DNA of 64,000 nt from Agrocybe praecox (Eukaryota > Basidiomycota > Agaricomycetes > Agaricales > Agrocybaceae). The notes under the pieces were generated by a model, which did no database searches, had not been told where the DNA came from, and saw only the letters and a program-made list of their open reading frames with translations. The position numbers and the translations under genes were made by a program. The stretch spans positions 2,666,001 through 2,730,000 of the forward strand of contig OZ024847.1 in NCBI GenBank assembly GCA_964017145.1, read 5' to 3'. Below are positions 1 to 13,600 of the stretch, piece by piece (the first letter of the stretch is position 1; each line of letters begins with the position of its first letter).

Positions 1-189
1 ATCTCGTAACTTTACTCAACTTGAAAACACCACGCAGACACGATTCATTGAGCGCCTACTCTTCAGCTTTCCGGTTTGCTCCTCAATTCATTATGATCCC
101 CAAGTTATCACCACCTTTACAAAACTTTCTACCCTAGAATGTTCTGAGCCCCTTTTTTAAACATCTCTCGGTATTGAACTAGAATAATA

Positions 190-2260
190 GATGACGCCTA
201 ACAGAAACACAAGGATCAATAGAGTCTTGTTCATACCGTCAAAAAATACAAAAGACGCGTCGCTTGGGGTAGCAGCAACAAGGGAAAACCGGTGTCGAAT
301 TCGAGTGCTACGGATTATCTATGAAAATCCTCTTTGGGCCCGATTTCCACCAGATGCTTTGTTTTTAAAGACGAGTTTGAATGAGCAGGGGGGGGATTGG
401 AAATTAATTCGAAAATCAGTAGGTTTCAATGCGACTGTGATTTGGGATATATGTTATCTTTTCTGATATGGTTTCATACCTCTTCCATTACTGTGAGCAA
501 TAGACGGTAGTTGTGGTGCTGTAAAAACAGAGTAGTGACTCAGAAAGCTTAAACAAAACATAAAACTCACTCAACGCTTTCTTTAGCATTAACGCCTTCA
601 GATCACCACTCTGGTCTAGGACCAATGATAACCAAAACTGACACCAGATCGAAATGAAGTTGATGTATTCGATCTTGCTTCTGGGATGCGAGCGTGGGGA
701 TAGTAGGTGAATGCTCGGAGGTGGGTTGTTCATTGATGAGGCGGAGTGGTAATGACTCGAGGAATGGGGGCAGGGAGGCAGATAAAAGCATTGGAGGCCG
801 AGGGTTCATTATGCAGGTGACAGTAGCTCGCAAAATAGGTCTAAACCAGAGAAAGACGAGATCATTCAGTAGGAAAGAGGTGGTGGTGGTGGTGGAAGGG
901 AAGAAGAAAAATGTCTCGAATAAGGCTCGGTCTTGGCGACGCGACGCGTAACGGACGAAGCCGAATAAGTCGCGTGACCGTTCGGCGTTGAAGCGATCCA
1001 TTCCGTCCTCCGTGTTCGCTCTAGATTTCTCCACTCCACTCACCTCTTGCACCAGGGCACACATCCTTTTGAAGAAAACATGTCATTTTGATGACTCCAG
1101 AATTGGATATTTCTCGAGGATCAACGCATGACATGGCTGGCAGAGAATCAGCCGAGATATCGTTTTCATTGCCAATACTGCAGCCAGGTCTTATTTTCTG
1201 GAAACATACCTACTAGTGAGTCCATGTTTGCGTCTACTATTCTTTTCCGCGTCGTAAGTGTCTGCTTGTCTCTTCTCAGCTCCAATTTTAGCCAAGGATG
1301 CCGTACCGATTGAGGTTTACCCATGTCGGCCCCTCCATCGGACACTTTGAACTGTTGCCATCCTCTACGTTGAAGCTTAAAGATGTTCGAATCGTACAAC
1401 CTTGTTCTCTCGACCTGTACGTGACTTCTATCTTTCTTGATATGCGATCCAACATGTTTATACGTTTTTCCACAGTCCACTCCTCATTTCAACGAACGGG
1501 TACCGATGAATCAATGCGTTGGGTGTGGTGCCCTTCGAGTTTTGCCATCATTGTAAGAATTACTCGTTTTCAATGGATATATGCACTGGCCAGTTATCAT
1601 TGGCCCAGCTTACCTTACCTTCGTAGTTCGATCCATCCTTGAAAATTATCGCGGTGTAGGCTACGATGGATGTTTGGGGCTGAGCAAAAGAGGGCAAGAA
1701 CATCAAGGATTCGCGATACTTTTGTGAGTCTGAATCCACAACGTTAAACATGTTCCTAATCCATCCCTAGAGCGTACACGGACATCTATACTCTAACCAT
1801 CTTCGAGCGAAGTCGTTGAGTAATTTAAGGGGTTAAAGGGTATAGTTTGTGGTAAATCGGGAATTCAGGATGCCTATGTCGTGTTGGTAAGTTTAAATTT
1901 GTATTCCTGTGCCCTACATCGTAGGTTAACGTTTTCAGCTTCAGTAAGGAGGTCGTACACACCTGCCCACATTGCCGCCATTATACATACACAGCTGGTC
2001 GCAATGGTGCTCGGGCATGTACCGAAATTCTTCACTACCCCATCGAGGCGGCCAGCGTTTGAACAGGTCCCGCCATGATACATCTCGCTTGACTCGCGCG
2101 AATTCTGATCGATCTCGGCGTTTATCAACTTACACATCCAACCACGACGGGTTTATGCATGTAGCAAAGTGTGCTCGGGTGAGTTGGGCTGGCGGCTATG
2201 AGGGACGAACCCTGGCGTTCTTTCAACAGCGGAAGACGATCGGGTGTCTTGGATAGAAGA
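190..2260. repeat. Decayed direct repeat, copy A (about 2 kb)
   Basis: This stretch is recognisably related, in the same orientation, to 6590-8960. Matching blocks in the same order include 300-450 with 6700-6830, the stretch with CGACGCGTAACG and the following GCCGAATAAG at 938-1010 with 7790-7850, 1345-1445 with 8010-8110, and 1930-2040 with 8700-8800. The copies differ by many substitutions and small gaps. No reading frame is conserved between them, so I cannot name a gene in it. A GGT-repeat microsatellite lies at 879-896. A 43-codon frame at 2287-2418 is open but unsupported. The remainder to 2601 holds the 3' flank of the TPR gene and nothing else I can recognise. Confidence 0.6.
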
Positions 2261-2601
2261 AAAAGCCACTATATGCGACTTCAACATGTCTAACTACGAT
2301 CGTGGAGCCTGCTTGATGGTCTCGACGTCAGGCGAGCACGATGCCAACAGCGGTAGGCTGCTCATAGGACTCAAGACTAAACGTTTACTCGAACAACATC
2401 TCGTGAAGAGTGCGTGAGTCAGCCCCGAACGATAGAGACTGGAACAATACTAAACATCAGATACAAATTTTGTACAGTACTATTGCTACTGGTACATAAT
2501 AAGAAAAAGAAGAGTTCATGTTAATTAATGGAGAACCAGAAGCAAAACTGTCAGGGAGCGAGAGCAAATGGACAATAATATCAAGAATAACAAAGTTAAA
2601 C

Positions 2602-5600
2602 CTAGTCCGCGAGTCCTATAGGTTCATCTGACAGAAGTTCTTGATTTTCAAATTGGGATATTACTGCGCTTTTGAGTATATCGTCTTCGTCGTGGTGCCC
2701 ACACGTAAGATTGATTTTTTTGAGGAGATTCTTCCACGCGGCAAAATTTCTTTCTATTGTCAACGATACCTCCACAAGGTCATCGAGGTTTGGGAATATG
2801 AGTCGAACTCGTTTTCGCAACTCCGTGAGTTCGGTTCTTGCAGCGATGCCTTCTTCGTGTCGGCCTGATGCGCACTCTAGGTGTCCTAATGCCCATAGCG
2901 TTATAGCCACGTCGATGAACTGGATGTTCCTGGTTTGTGAGTGTTGTCGGTAGAATGATCGGACCTCCAGAAGCAGCTCTCGTCCCCGAGCGAAGTCATT
3001 GCTGGCGAAGAAACGTAGTGAAAGTCTATATTTTGCGCCTGCATAGTATTCCTTGTCAATGGTTAAGGAGGGCTTCTGCAACCTCTCGTATCCTTGTATT
3101 GCCTCGTGTGCAACAATCAAAGCTTCTTCGTCCTCCCCAGCATCGGCGAGGAAGTCAGACAAAACACTAGAAAATAAACTTCTGTCCCGATCTTCAAGAA
3201 TATTGATCGCCCGTCGCATGTTGGATATTGCTTTATCGGTGTCGCCGCTGTATCGGTAGACAACTGACGCATTGCCCAAACAATAGAAGTAAACCTTTTC
3301 CTTCTCCAAATCATGTTCAGCGGCAAACGTAAGACAATCTTCAATTGTGGCGAGCGCAGCGGGAACTCGTCCAATAAAACATAATTTCACTAGGGCTTCA
3401 GACTTCGCCAAGAGAATATTGGATGCAACAGAACGAGCGTCTGCGAAGGGTTCCCCAACTTTGATCACCTTGTCATAGACATTCAATGCCTCGTCGGGAT
3501 GACCCTGACCATGAAGAAGTGTGGCGGAAAATAGAAGTGCGTCGGTGTATAGTTCGGCAAAATCTGCATCTTGTGCTGGGTGAGAGGCAAACCAACTGAG
3601 AGCCTCTTCAATGAAGGCGTTGGCTTCTACAAGTTGGTCCAAGTCATCCAGCATGTCTGCGTGATCAAGGATGCAACGAATATGAAACATTTGTTGTTCA
3701 GGATATTGTTTGATCAGTGCCCGAGAATATCGAATGACCTCTCGGCTCCGTTCCACAGATATGGGTTCCATCTTTGCCTGTGTAGCAATATCCATATTCA
3801 ATTGAAGGGTTTTCGTGTAGTTCTCCACCGAAATGGAGTTTCTTTTAATCAAGTCGTTATATAATGACATTGCTTCGTGACCTGCACTGAAGGCTCGTCC
3901 ATAATCAGCCGCGGAACAAAGTCGACGTGCCAGATTGTCAACGCTGGCAGCAAGAAATTTGATGTTTTCAGAATCGTGAAATGCTAGCATGCGCCAATAA
4001 TTGACTGCTGATTCCGCAATTTGTACCGCCTTGAAAGTGTTTCCTTCATGTTCAAAGGCTTGAGAAGTATACCAATAGACACTGTACAGATCCCAACCTA
4101 TCAGCGAAGACCGGTAGCTTGCCAGTAATTGTTCCCCGACCGACACTGCCTCCACGTAACGCTTTGAATGGTAAAGAGATCTCGTTAGATGCAAAAGTGA
4201 TTTGGCACGGAGCTGATGATCCTCAATATGTTTTTGCACTATTTGTTCAAGTTTCTGGCATACCACACGTGCCTCTTCAATGCGGTCCAAATCTGATAAA
4301 ATCTCGGCTTGCCTCGCCAGGGATAGAGGAAGGTTTCCAGGAACATCTCCTGTCAGTCGAAGTACTTTCTCGTACTGGGACGCCGATTGTTGTGCGTATG
4401 AAAGAGATTGATCAATGGACATTACGTCTCGATACTCGTCGGATGCAAGGGAGTGACAAAGATATGCTATCCAAAAACTGACGTCGCTGTAATTGTGCCC
4501 CTGTTCCAGCGAACTGTATAACTCGAGCGCTTTGATTCCTGCGGCTACCGATTCATCTTTTCGACTGGTTGAAGATAGAGTGTAATGCAGCTCTACCAAT
4601 GCATAAGCAAAGTTTCCAATGTGCGTAGCTTCCAACGTTATAAAGGTTTGTCCGCGCTTTTTGCCTATGACGTTGACTTCCTTTTGTAACACAGATGTGG
4701 ATTGTCCAATGAGGCGCTGATAAGTTTGTACCGCTTCTTCTGCGTCCTGAATGGCATTTTCCAAATCTCTATTCCGACGCGCAACATATGAGGAGTAGCG
4801 AACCAAGTTAGCGAGCTGCATTTGGGCTTCAAAGGTTGGATTGGCAGCCACGAGACGTCGTCCAATAGTCACAGCCTCTGTGATTACTTTGTAGGCCTGT
4901 ACAAGTTCACCAGAGCCCTGAAGATTGTACGACATGACGTAAAGTGCATGCGCAAGGTGGGGTCCATATACATCTTCGTTTGTCTTGGTGAGTGTTCTAT
5001 AAATGTCCACGGCATATCGCGCTATTGTTAAAGATTCTTGATCCATGTCGAGATTAACAAGCCAGACAGACAACTCCGACATTGCCGATGCACCGCGCTG
5101 GACTGACAATCCATTATTGTGTCTACCTTGAATACTATCTTGTATCTTCACTATGAGGGCAAAGATATTGAATTGTACATCTTCTATTTCCTCCTTGGTA
5201 ATGGGCTTTAGCCAAATGACAGTCTCGAACTGTTGCAAATGCACAGCATCTGGCTCTTCAACTGGATATGATCCGCCAGAAGAGAAGGCTTTGAGTAGGA
5301 TGTCGATCTTGCGCACTTGAAGTGTGATATACTCCTTATACACAAGGTGTTCGGCTAATTTGACATGTGGGGGAAGTTGGGATAATATAACGGGAGTGGA
5401 ACCCAAGAAGGCTAGGACGTTATCATCCAACACTTGAGTAAGCGATGATTGGACATGAGGGCGAGCGACTCCGTGCGTGACAGCAGCTCGGATTTCGATT
5501 GTGGTGGCTTCAATGCGCAGCAATGCAAACATCTTTGACATTCCTGTCAGTTCATATAGGATTGCATATTCCTTATTCTCGCACCATAAAATCACTACGA

Positions 5601-6115
5601 CACTTGTTTGCGCCATCTCGCAGATTCCGAATGGATTCCTCCACATTATTCCCCTTCCACCATGGACCAACTTTCCGCTTTATCCAGGTATGTAGTTTTC
5701 TGTCCAAGGCTGTGTGAACTTGTAGTATAGGTATGCACTTCTCGTGTACCGTTTCCATTTCCCTGCGGAGTGTGTCAATAAAGCAGCCCAATTAGTGATA
5801 TTAGACACGCACCTCAATAGCCTTAGTACGGCATCCTGCATATCCGGCGCACTGTCTAGAACTTCTGTATGCGCGTCGTAGAATCTCTTGAGCTCTTGTA
5901 CGATTCCGAGCGTCTCCGCAGCTAGAGATTCTGCCCTTTGCATATTTCGACCAGGCTAGGAATGAAATAATCGGCTCGAGAATCTTCTACCAACTACAAC
6001 TTTGCCTTCTCACCTTCTTGAATGAGTCATTCAGTGTTTGTGCTAGTTCGATGATGTCCCTGAGAGCTGTTGCAAGCGAGACTATGGTCAGAGTAATAGA
6101 TAATGGATCTGCCAT
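2602..6115 (-). CDS. TPR-repeat protein with N-terminal helical-bundle domain, copy 1
   Basis: Four exons (6014-6115, 5813-5955, 5585-5762, 2602-5532) give 1,117 codons. Residues 1-34 (starting MADPLSIT) and the rest of the first ~140 residues look like an all-helical N-terminal domain of the kind that heads fungal STAND/NLR proteins, similar to HeLo-like or MLKL-like four-helix bundles; that assignment is by pattern only. A short Ala/Thr/Ile linker follows, then from about residue 230 to the end a long solenoid of TPR-like helix pairs (Tyr/Ala/Leu/Asn periodicity). No NACHT or NB-ARC P-loop is visible. The start is chosen because the same ATG context and exon phases occur in the paralogue at 23307-26866. 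An out-of-frame ATG overlaps the start (ATGCAATGG). Function unknown; a sensor, scaffold or death-related role is inference. Confidence 0.85.
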
Positions 6116-6299
6116 TGCATGTACACGAATCGAAGAAAAGGAGGGGGTCGTCGTTAGGTGAAAAGTGACCTAAGATTATACGACTGCAGTTCAGCACCAC
6201 CCGGCGCCCATCCGTCTGTTATAAATAAGACATGAGAACCATGCATGATGTTTCCAAAACTAACCTACCTGTTTTCATGCCATGTAGCGTATCAACCCT

Positions 6300-6543
6300 T
6301 CAACAGAATTCATTATGGTTGGGATATCCGTAGACGATAGTGGACACGGTTGACCAATCCTGGTGTCGAAATAGGAACTCGTAAGATGTGAAGAAGTTGT
6401 GCTCTTGCGCGTACAGTGTTAAAATATGCACTGCCTGAGGCTGTGAGGGATTTATCAGTCGCACATCAATGCAGTCATCGAATATAGGTATGTCTTGAGG
6501 CAGGGGAAAATAGAGGCATTGTCGTATCGCTGATGGGAAAATC
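6300..6543 (-). pseudogene. Orphan terminal exon, unidentified
   Basis: On the minus strand about 80 codons are open without an ATG. They begin right after a good acceptor (TAATGTCACAG, ending at 6544) and end at TGA 6300-6302. The translation is protein-like, with an aromatic-rich stretch containing YAQEHNFF and RHQDWSTV. No upstream exon is found; the DNA beyond is the decayed repeat copy B. I read it as the last exon of a gene whose 5' part was lost. The family is not recognised. It lies 185 bp upstream of the TPR gene start, on the same strand. Confidence 0.35.
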
Positions 6544-6589
6544 CTGTGACATTACTAAACTTGGATATTGAACTCAAATAACGAGGCTA

Positions 6590-8960
6590 ACAGGCGTCTG
6601 ATTAACAATGTCTTACAGAGATGGTGCCAAGCGTCAATGCATTCCCGGCCATACCGTCAAAAATGCCGAAGACGCGTTGCTCGGGGGTACTTAATAGGCC
6701 TATGCAAAATTTTCTGTAAAAATCCTCCTTCGGTACGATGTCCACGAAAGGCTTCAGTTTCAAGGACGAGTTTATCTGCGCAAAGCAGAGGTTGGGACAT
6801 AATTCAAAAATCAGTAAGTGTCACTGCGACTGATATTACGCTAGGTGCTGAGTGGGTAATGATTCCAAAGAATTTGTTCAAAATATGCTCCTTACTTAGC
6901 GCTTTCCCTAACATCGACGCATGGTCGAGGACCAACGACAGCTTGAAGTACAACCAACACCGCATGGAAATGATGTTCTCTTTATTTCGCGGTGAGACAG
7001 ACCAACGTACAGGATACCATGACGCATGACGGTGCATTGTTCGTCGAGAAAACGGAACGGTTGGGTATTGAAGAGGGAAAACGACACTTGTTATCGAGAT
7101 GAGAGGGGGCCGGGATTCCTAAAGACCCGTATAAAACCGTAATTTGTTCATGTATTTTGTATTCCCCTACAGAATACGCAACGAAACAGGCGTCTGTGCT
7201 TTCACCAGTATTAGCCTGATGTTCCATTTTTCAAAGACGAGCAAGCACTGACTCTAGTGCATATACATACATGATACGCAAACTCATTTCAGCTATCCGG
7301 GCGTCCAATATAAGATGAAATTTACAGACACAAAGAGATATGGATGATTTGAGTTGAGTGCTCGGAGCGGGATGGAAACAAGTTTGGTAACACGAGTACG
7401 CTGATGCCGCATCGGTCGCGGTGTTAATCATACTCGATACTCGTCTATCTTTCCAAGTTCATGGCCACAGGAACAAGTACGGCCGGGCACCACGTCTAAT
7501 CGGAGAAATGGGAGATGCGTGAGGAGCGTAGAAAACACATTTTCTTTGAAGAGACAGCGAGCCTGGTGTGGTGTTGTGACTCCAAAATGGTGGCGGATGA
7601 AGCATTGCAGGGTTCGTTGGGCGGGTTCCATAGGCTCGCAGAAGATTTTGGACCAGAAACATATAGTTAGCAAGTAGAGAAGATGAAGAGCGACTATTCG
7701 GAGGTTTCCTGGGATTTAGACCAGAAAAAGTGGTGGTGGAAAGGAAGAAGAAAATTGTCTCAGAGTCAGATAACGCTTGGCCTTTCCGACGCGACGCGTA
7801 ACGGGATAAGCCGAATAAAGTCACATGACCTGAAGTGATCCATTCCGGAGACCGGAACTTTTTCTCCACTAATGGCACTTGCGCCTGTACACCTCCTTTC
7901 TACGATGCCAGGATTGCACCTTTCTCCAGGATTAATTGCCTGGGAGATACTCGACCGAGCTGTCCCTTACAATACCACCGCCATGGTTTTATTTTCTGAG
8001 ATCTCCCTCCCTTGGGCACTTTGAAAGCATCCTCTACACTTGTGAAGCTCGAGGATTTTTGAAGCGTACAATCGTGCCTTGCCGACCAGTACATGACTTC
8101 TTATTTCTTTATATGCCAACTCACTCACGTCTATTTCGTTCTAGGGTCCTCTCGTCCTCATGTCATTCATACAACTTTGTCTTCTCTACCAGTACGTAAC
8201 CTCTTTCTTTCTGAAATGCTATCCAACTCACGTCTATATGTATTTCCAGATTCCCTTTCTTTTCAATTTGGTGGACGCGTACCGACTGGTGCCTCTTTCA
8301 AGCTAAGCCATGGGTGGTTGGGCTGGATATCTTGTGAGGAATATTCGTTTCCAATGCATATATACGCTGATTAGGTATTATTATTCTCGTCTACCTTACG
8401 TTCGTAGTTTGACCCATCCTTGTTATCACGATATATGGTACGATGGGCATCTGGGAATGCGGAAAAGAGTGCCTCAAGGACTCTATATCTCGGTGAGTCT
8501 GCCCCACGCGGAGTTAACCATGTCGCTCAGCCTTTCTATTCATCACCAGAGCGTATGCGGAGATTGCTATTCTGAGCATCTTTCGGAGCCCTCAATACTT
8601 TGCTATGAGGTTATGGTTGATGGGAGCTAAGGCATGTAGTACGTTGTATACCACGTTGGTAAGCTTCCATTCTTATTCTTGTAACCTACGGTATCCCATA
8701 ACGTCTTTAGCTTCTGTAAGAAAGCCGTACGAATCCACCTACACCTCCGCCATGGAACGTACACAACGTGTTGCAATACCTTTTGATATGGAGAATGCGA
8801 CTGCACCATCATATAGACAGAGTAGAAACCTACTATTATTTGAACCACGTTCCACCTCGCAGTAGCCATTGGCGAGATCTTGGCGGCCATGCACATACCT
8901 AGCAAAGTGTGCTCGGGACAGGCGGCGCTACACCCACAAGGAACGACTAAGATTCAGGAC
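6590..8960. repeat. Decayed direct repeat, copy B
   Basis: Partner of 190-2260 in the same orientation (matching blocks listed there). The TPR gene 2602-6115 lies between the two copies. Frames inside are short and differ from those of copy A. One 50-codon open stretch starts at 7872 (MALAPVHLL) but its counterpart in copy A is not in frame, so I do not call a gene. It could be a dead transposon or a dead gene duplicated with its flank. Confidence 0.6.
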
Positions 8961-10682
8961 AATCTACGAGGCTGGGGTGGATGGGAAGGTGATAACTAGA
9001 GACTTGAAGAAGAACGACAAATATATGCGTTTTAACAAACAGGTCTTCCTGTCAAAAAGATTGAATTTCGGCGGAGACTGCTGGCATCGTAATATCGAAA
9101 AGCAAAGGGCACGGTAGCAGAGGCGGCGCGTTGCGCACAGAAATTGGAAAGGAAGACAGAGTCCCAGCTTTATTCGACCGAGAATCAACATCGTGCAAAT
9201 CTGGCATACAGAATCGTGGTTCGTCACTCTACGTCGGGTGTTGGATACAGGATAACTCGGATGGAACGGGCTTGAGCCCAATGGAGTGACGAGATGGCCC
9301 GAAACCTCAGTATTCCCTTCGAACTTGGAAGGACGTTTTCCGGAGACGCCACATACTATTTGATAGTATATGAGTTCTTCGCGCACCTCCCAATCCTTAA
9401 AAATCGTACCTGCCTGATTGTGCTGGCGGTGCATAGCGTTCAGCAAGAAGAACAGTGATCAACTTGGCAGAAGTGTCAACTGCAGCTATGACCATAAGCC
9501 TCGATCGAAGCCATTCGAAGGAAAGATGCATTATTTTGGATCCTGCCCAGGAATGTTAGTATCGCCAGCAAAACATATTGGGGCTTGTGGTCCGAGAACT
9601 ACGCCGTTCGGCACCGGTACGCAGTTAGGTGTGCTCATAAGGTTTTTTATGTACTATCTCATCCAAAGTAAATTCCTTGTCTTTGGTCATTTCGCACTAT
9701 ATTGATATTTATACCTTCCTAGCGTTCTCGACTATCTTCTATCCCTTTCCCTCGGAATTAGTCGCCTTTTCCATAGCACGCTCTGGTTCGAAGGCGAACG
9801 AACGCCTTTTGTGTTCGCCCAAACGGTCACTTTCGGTTTGAAATAACCCGGACTAGCAACACAATATCTATATAGCAGCCATACAAATCGCCTATCATGT
9901 TTTCTCGAGGGCTAATTTAACGCTGAGGCTTGGCTGGGTGGTGGGTGGCGGACGGATCACAATGAGTGAAATCGGGCGAAAAGGCGAATATTTGCGTTTT
10001 CAACGAGTCAAAAACTACCTACATACCAGGCAACTTGGGATCGCGACGTGGAACTCGTACCTGGTCGGTATATTGTTGGAGTGTCTTCTACCTCCTAGGT
10101 ATCAAAGATTGCAGCTTGTTGGAGTGACGTTGAGATGCCATTAGGAAGTCTGAGTTACATGCGCATGCCTCGAAAATGGAGTCGATGGAAGAAGATTGGT
10201 TTAATTGGGCACGTATACTAATCATCTTAGCAGGTTGTACCCGCGCAATTTCTCCGGAGGAGGCTTAGCACCCAGCTCGCACGGCATAAAGAGCCAATAC
10301 AGTATTTTTGTCCAGACAACGGTTGGCAACGTTCAAAGTGGTTTGGACCGAACGGATGAATTAAGGGGCGGATGGGTTGAACATTAGCTGGGCTGACTGA
10401 ATCAATCTTAGTACCAATCACGGTTGAAACGTTGATATTTGATAGTAGAAAGACGAGAAATTTCCGAGATGCAGTTACACGTATAGAGAAAAGGAAATTC
10501 GAAGCAGTTGAATAAAATAGATGGACTCTACATCACGGTTGATTGAGAAAAGGCAACTTTTGGATCAGGAAGGTTATTGAATCCTTCGATGGGATATATA
10601 AGAGCATAAAATATGACGAAAAGTCCAGAGGTATTCTACAATGAAAATGAAATCTAATTATCTACAGCCTGTCTACCGCTTT
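8961..10682. other. Intergenic, no gene seen
   Basis: Between the decayed repeat and the 3' end of the ABC transporter gene. Weak similarity to the tails of both decayed repeats continues around 9000-9060 and 9940-10020 (shared pieces such as ATATGCGTTTT). Open frames here, including a 160-codon one on the minus strand, have no protein-like features. Confidence 0.4.
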
Positions 10683-13600
10683 CTAAGCAGAAACAATGTG
10701 TTCGTGTTCAGTACGTATCCTTATAATGTCGGCACGCTGTAGATTGGCCTCATCACAAAGGGAGCGGAAAATCGACGTCTCATTGTCGAAGAGGTTGAGA
10801 ACTGTGTCGAACTCGGCAACTTTCCCTTCATCCATAACCATGACGCGATCATAGTACGCTAAAAAAATAAATTAGCAACAAGATTGCAGAAGCTAGTATG
10901 TGCGGTAATCGTACCAATGGTGTTCAAACGATGGGCTATACACAACAACGTGGACGAAGCAAATTCGGTTTGGATGGTTCTTTGTAACTTTGCGTCGGTT
11001 TCAACGTCGACATTACTCGTGGCTTCATCCTGTATCATTCATTAGAATGTGCGAAGTTAAAGTAACAGTGGATGTTCGTACCAAGATGATTATCCTGCTG
11101 TTCTTGACGAGGGCGCGACATAATGCAAGCAACTGTTTCTCTCCTGCACTGAAGTTTGCTCCTGTAAATCGAACAATTAGGAAATGAAGGATGGATAGAG
11201 TAGTATTTACGAACCTTCATCGCCAACTGTCGAATCCAAACTAAACTTGGCTTCTGCGACTGGATCCGGAGGGCTAGACTTTGGAAGGAGCCATGACCGC
11301 TGCAAGGCTGATATGAGTTCTGCGTCCGTGCGGAGGCCTTGAGGATCGCTATAATACGTATTAGCATACACCGTAGATACGGCATTTTTTACGTACATAT
11401 TATCTCGCAGCGTCCCCAAAAATAATGTTCCATCTTGGGGAACGAGAGCAAGTCTTTTGCGCAAGACGTCCAGGCCTATCTCGCGAATATTGACTCCGTC
11501 AATAACGATTTCTCCATTCTTCAACTCAACAATCCTGAACGACGTGAGTAAGGTTGGAAGTGGGGTTTACTCTCCAGAAACCTACCTGAATAATGCTTGA
11601 AGCAAAGAACTTTTTCCTGCGCCCGTTCGCCCAACGATACCAATCTTTAAAAACCATTAGAAAGGATATACGACATGGATCATTATACACACATTCTCTC
11701 CAGGTTTGACCTCGAAGCTAACACCCTTTAACACTAAAGGTAGACCTTCCCTGTATGCTAATTCGACATCTTTGAATTGAATTGCGCCTGCATTCGGCCA
11801 ACTCTCAGGGGGATCGTTAGGCGTCTTGGTGTCGGCTTCTGTCAGAAGTTCAGTATAATGTAGAACACGTTCAACGGCGTTCATATTTTGTTCGCTTTGA
11901 GCAAATTGGGCGACCATATCCGCTGAGAAAGCTCTTGAATGGAAAAGAATGTCGACTGCAATAATTGGGACTCACAAAACGTTTGTGTTACTAAAAAGAA
12001 CGTCAGCATGATTGTGAAGCACAATGAAAAACGACGTACGGCTTAGGGTATATGAAAGAACCACACCAACTTTGGAAGGGTTAACAGAGTGTCTGAAGCC
12101 AGCGGCGAATAGACCAATGCCGAATATTAGGATATTACCAAACAGGTCCAATCGCACAGCTAGCCAACGCTGAACAGAGATTGTCATGTAGTATGCTCTG
12201 TTCTCCAAGTCAAGTCCTCCTTCCGCATGTTTGATAGACCGGTCCTACATATCTTGCATAAGACCAAAGGAGAGACGACAAAATTGATAAGATATCTACC
12301 TGGTCCCGGTATGCTCGTATAGTAGCAAGTCCAGTCAATGTTTCTGAGAAAAAAATGCAGATTAGGACTTCCTACACGACAAGCTAGAAACGTAGGCAAA
12401 AACGAACCTGAAAATGAACCATAAAAAATCGAACGCATCAAAGAGTCTAGGCGCTTAGTTTCCACAGAGGACGCCCGATAGTACTTAGCGACAATATAGT
12501 ACAGAATCGACAAAGGCACAAATATGATACCGAGGTAAGGGAAGGTGTAGAAAACTAGAACGACGGTTCCAATAACAGAGCTAAACCTTGATAAAAACTG
12601 TACGACAAACATCAGAATCTATATTGGATTGCATAGCAGCGTTACACACCTGGAACAGGGTCAGAGACAACTCATTATCCAGCGTGTCTTGGTCTTTCGA
12701 CAATCTAGACAGAATTCGCCCTACAGACATTGTCATTATTATACAACATCAAAATGAAATAGGATGTGCATTTACTTACCCAGTGGCGTAGTATCGAAGA
12801 AAGAAATGGGGGAGCGAAGCACGGTCCTCAGTGCAGTTCGGAAGAGGCTCAAACTTGCAAACAAGCTTGCCACCCTATCGCTATATGTAAGATGAATGGA
12901 CAGAATGATAAGAAACTAAACGTACGTGAGGGACAAGCTTAGTACGAATGTAAAGATGGCCTGTGCAACACCTTCGTTCCCGTGTGAGTGTGCGTGCGTC
13001 AAAAGTTACACCAGTAGTCTTACCTAGCATAGAATATACCAGCATGTAATCCCCTTGCTTGAATCCATGTATGCTGGAAGATGTCCAAAAACCGAGGAAC
13101 AAGTTGTTGCTCACTACCAACATAGGCCACGGTCAGCGTAACGTGACAGATAATTGCAGAAAATATCCAAACCTTGAGCACCTTGAGCCAAGGCCAAGAG
13201 CAGGAGAATAACAGGCGCCCAGACTATACCACCGGCAAAGTACAAGTATTTGCTGTACACAGACCAAGTGACAGCGCCTGTATTCCGCTCTTCATTTTGC
13301 GTCAGAGTAGCATTTCCTTTTCTAGCACTAGCCTCTTCCGAACTACCGTCTGTCCCCTCTTTCTTCTTTCTGCTTGCACCTTTCGTCTCATCCTCATTTT
13401 CGTCTTTTTTCAAATTCCCGTACTCCTCCATGATACGTGAGAAAGTTGGTCCGTTGATCATGAGATCCTAGAATATTAAAATGGAAGTTTAGCCGACAAA
13501 TAAGCTTGGAAGAGGAGGATTAAAGTTACAGTGTAAGTTCCCTGTTCAATGATACCGCCGTTATCCATGACATAGATATAATCTGTCCTATCGAGTATCT

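Noticed and set aside
8964..9446. 160-codon minus-strand frame
   Set aside because: No motif and random-looking composition; it overlaps the end of a decayed repeat, and the related segment in copy A has no matching frame.
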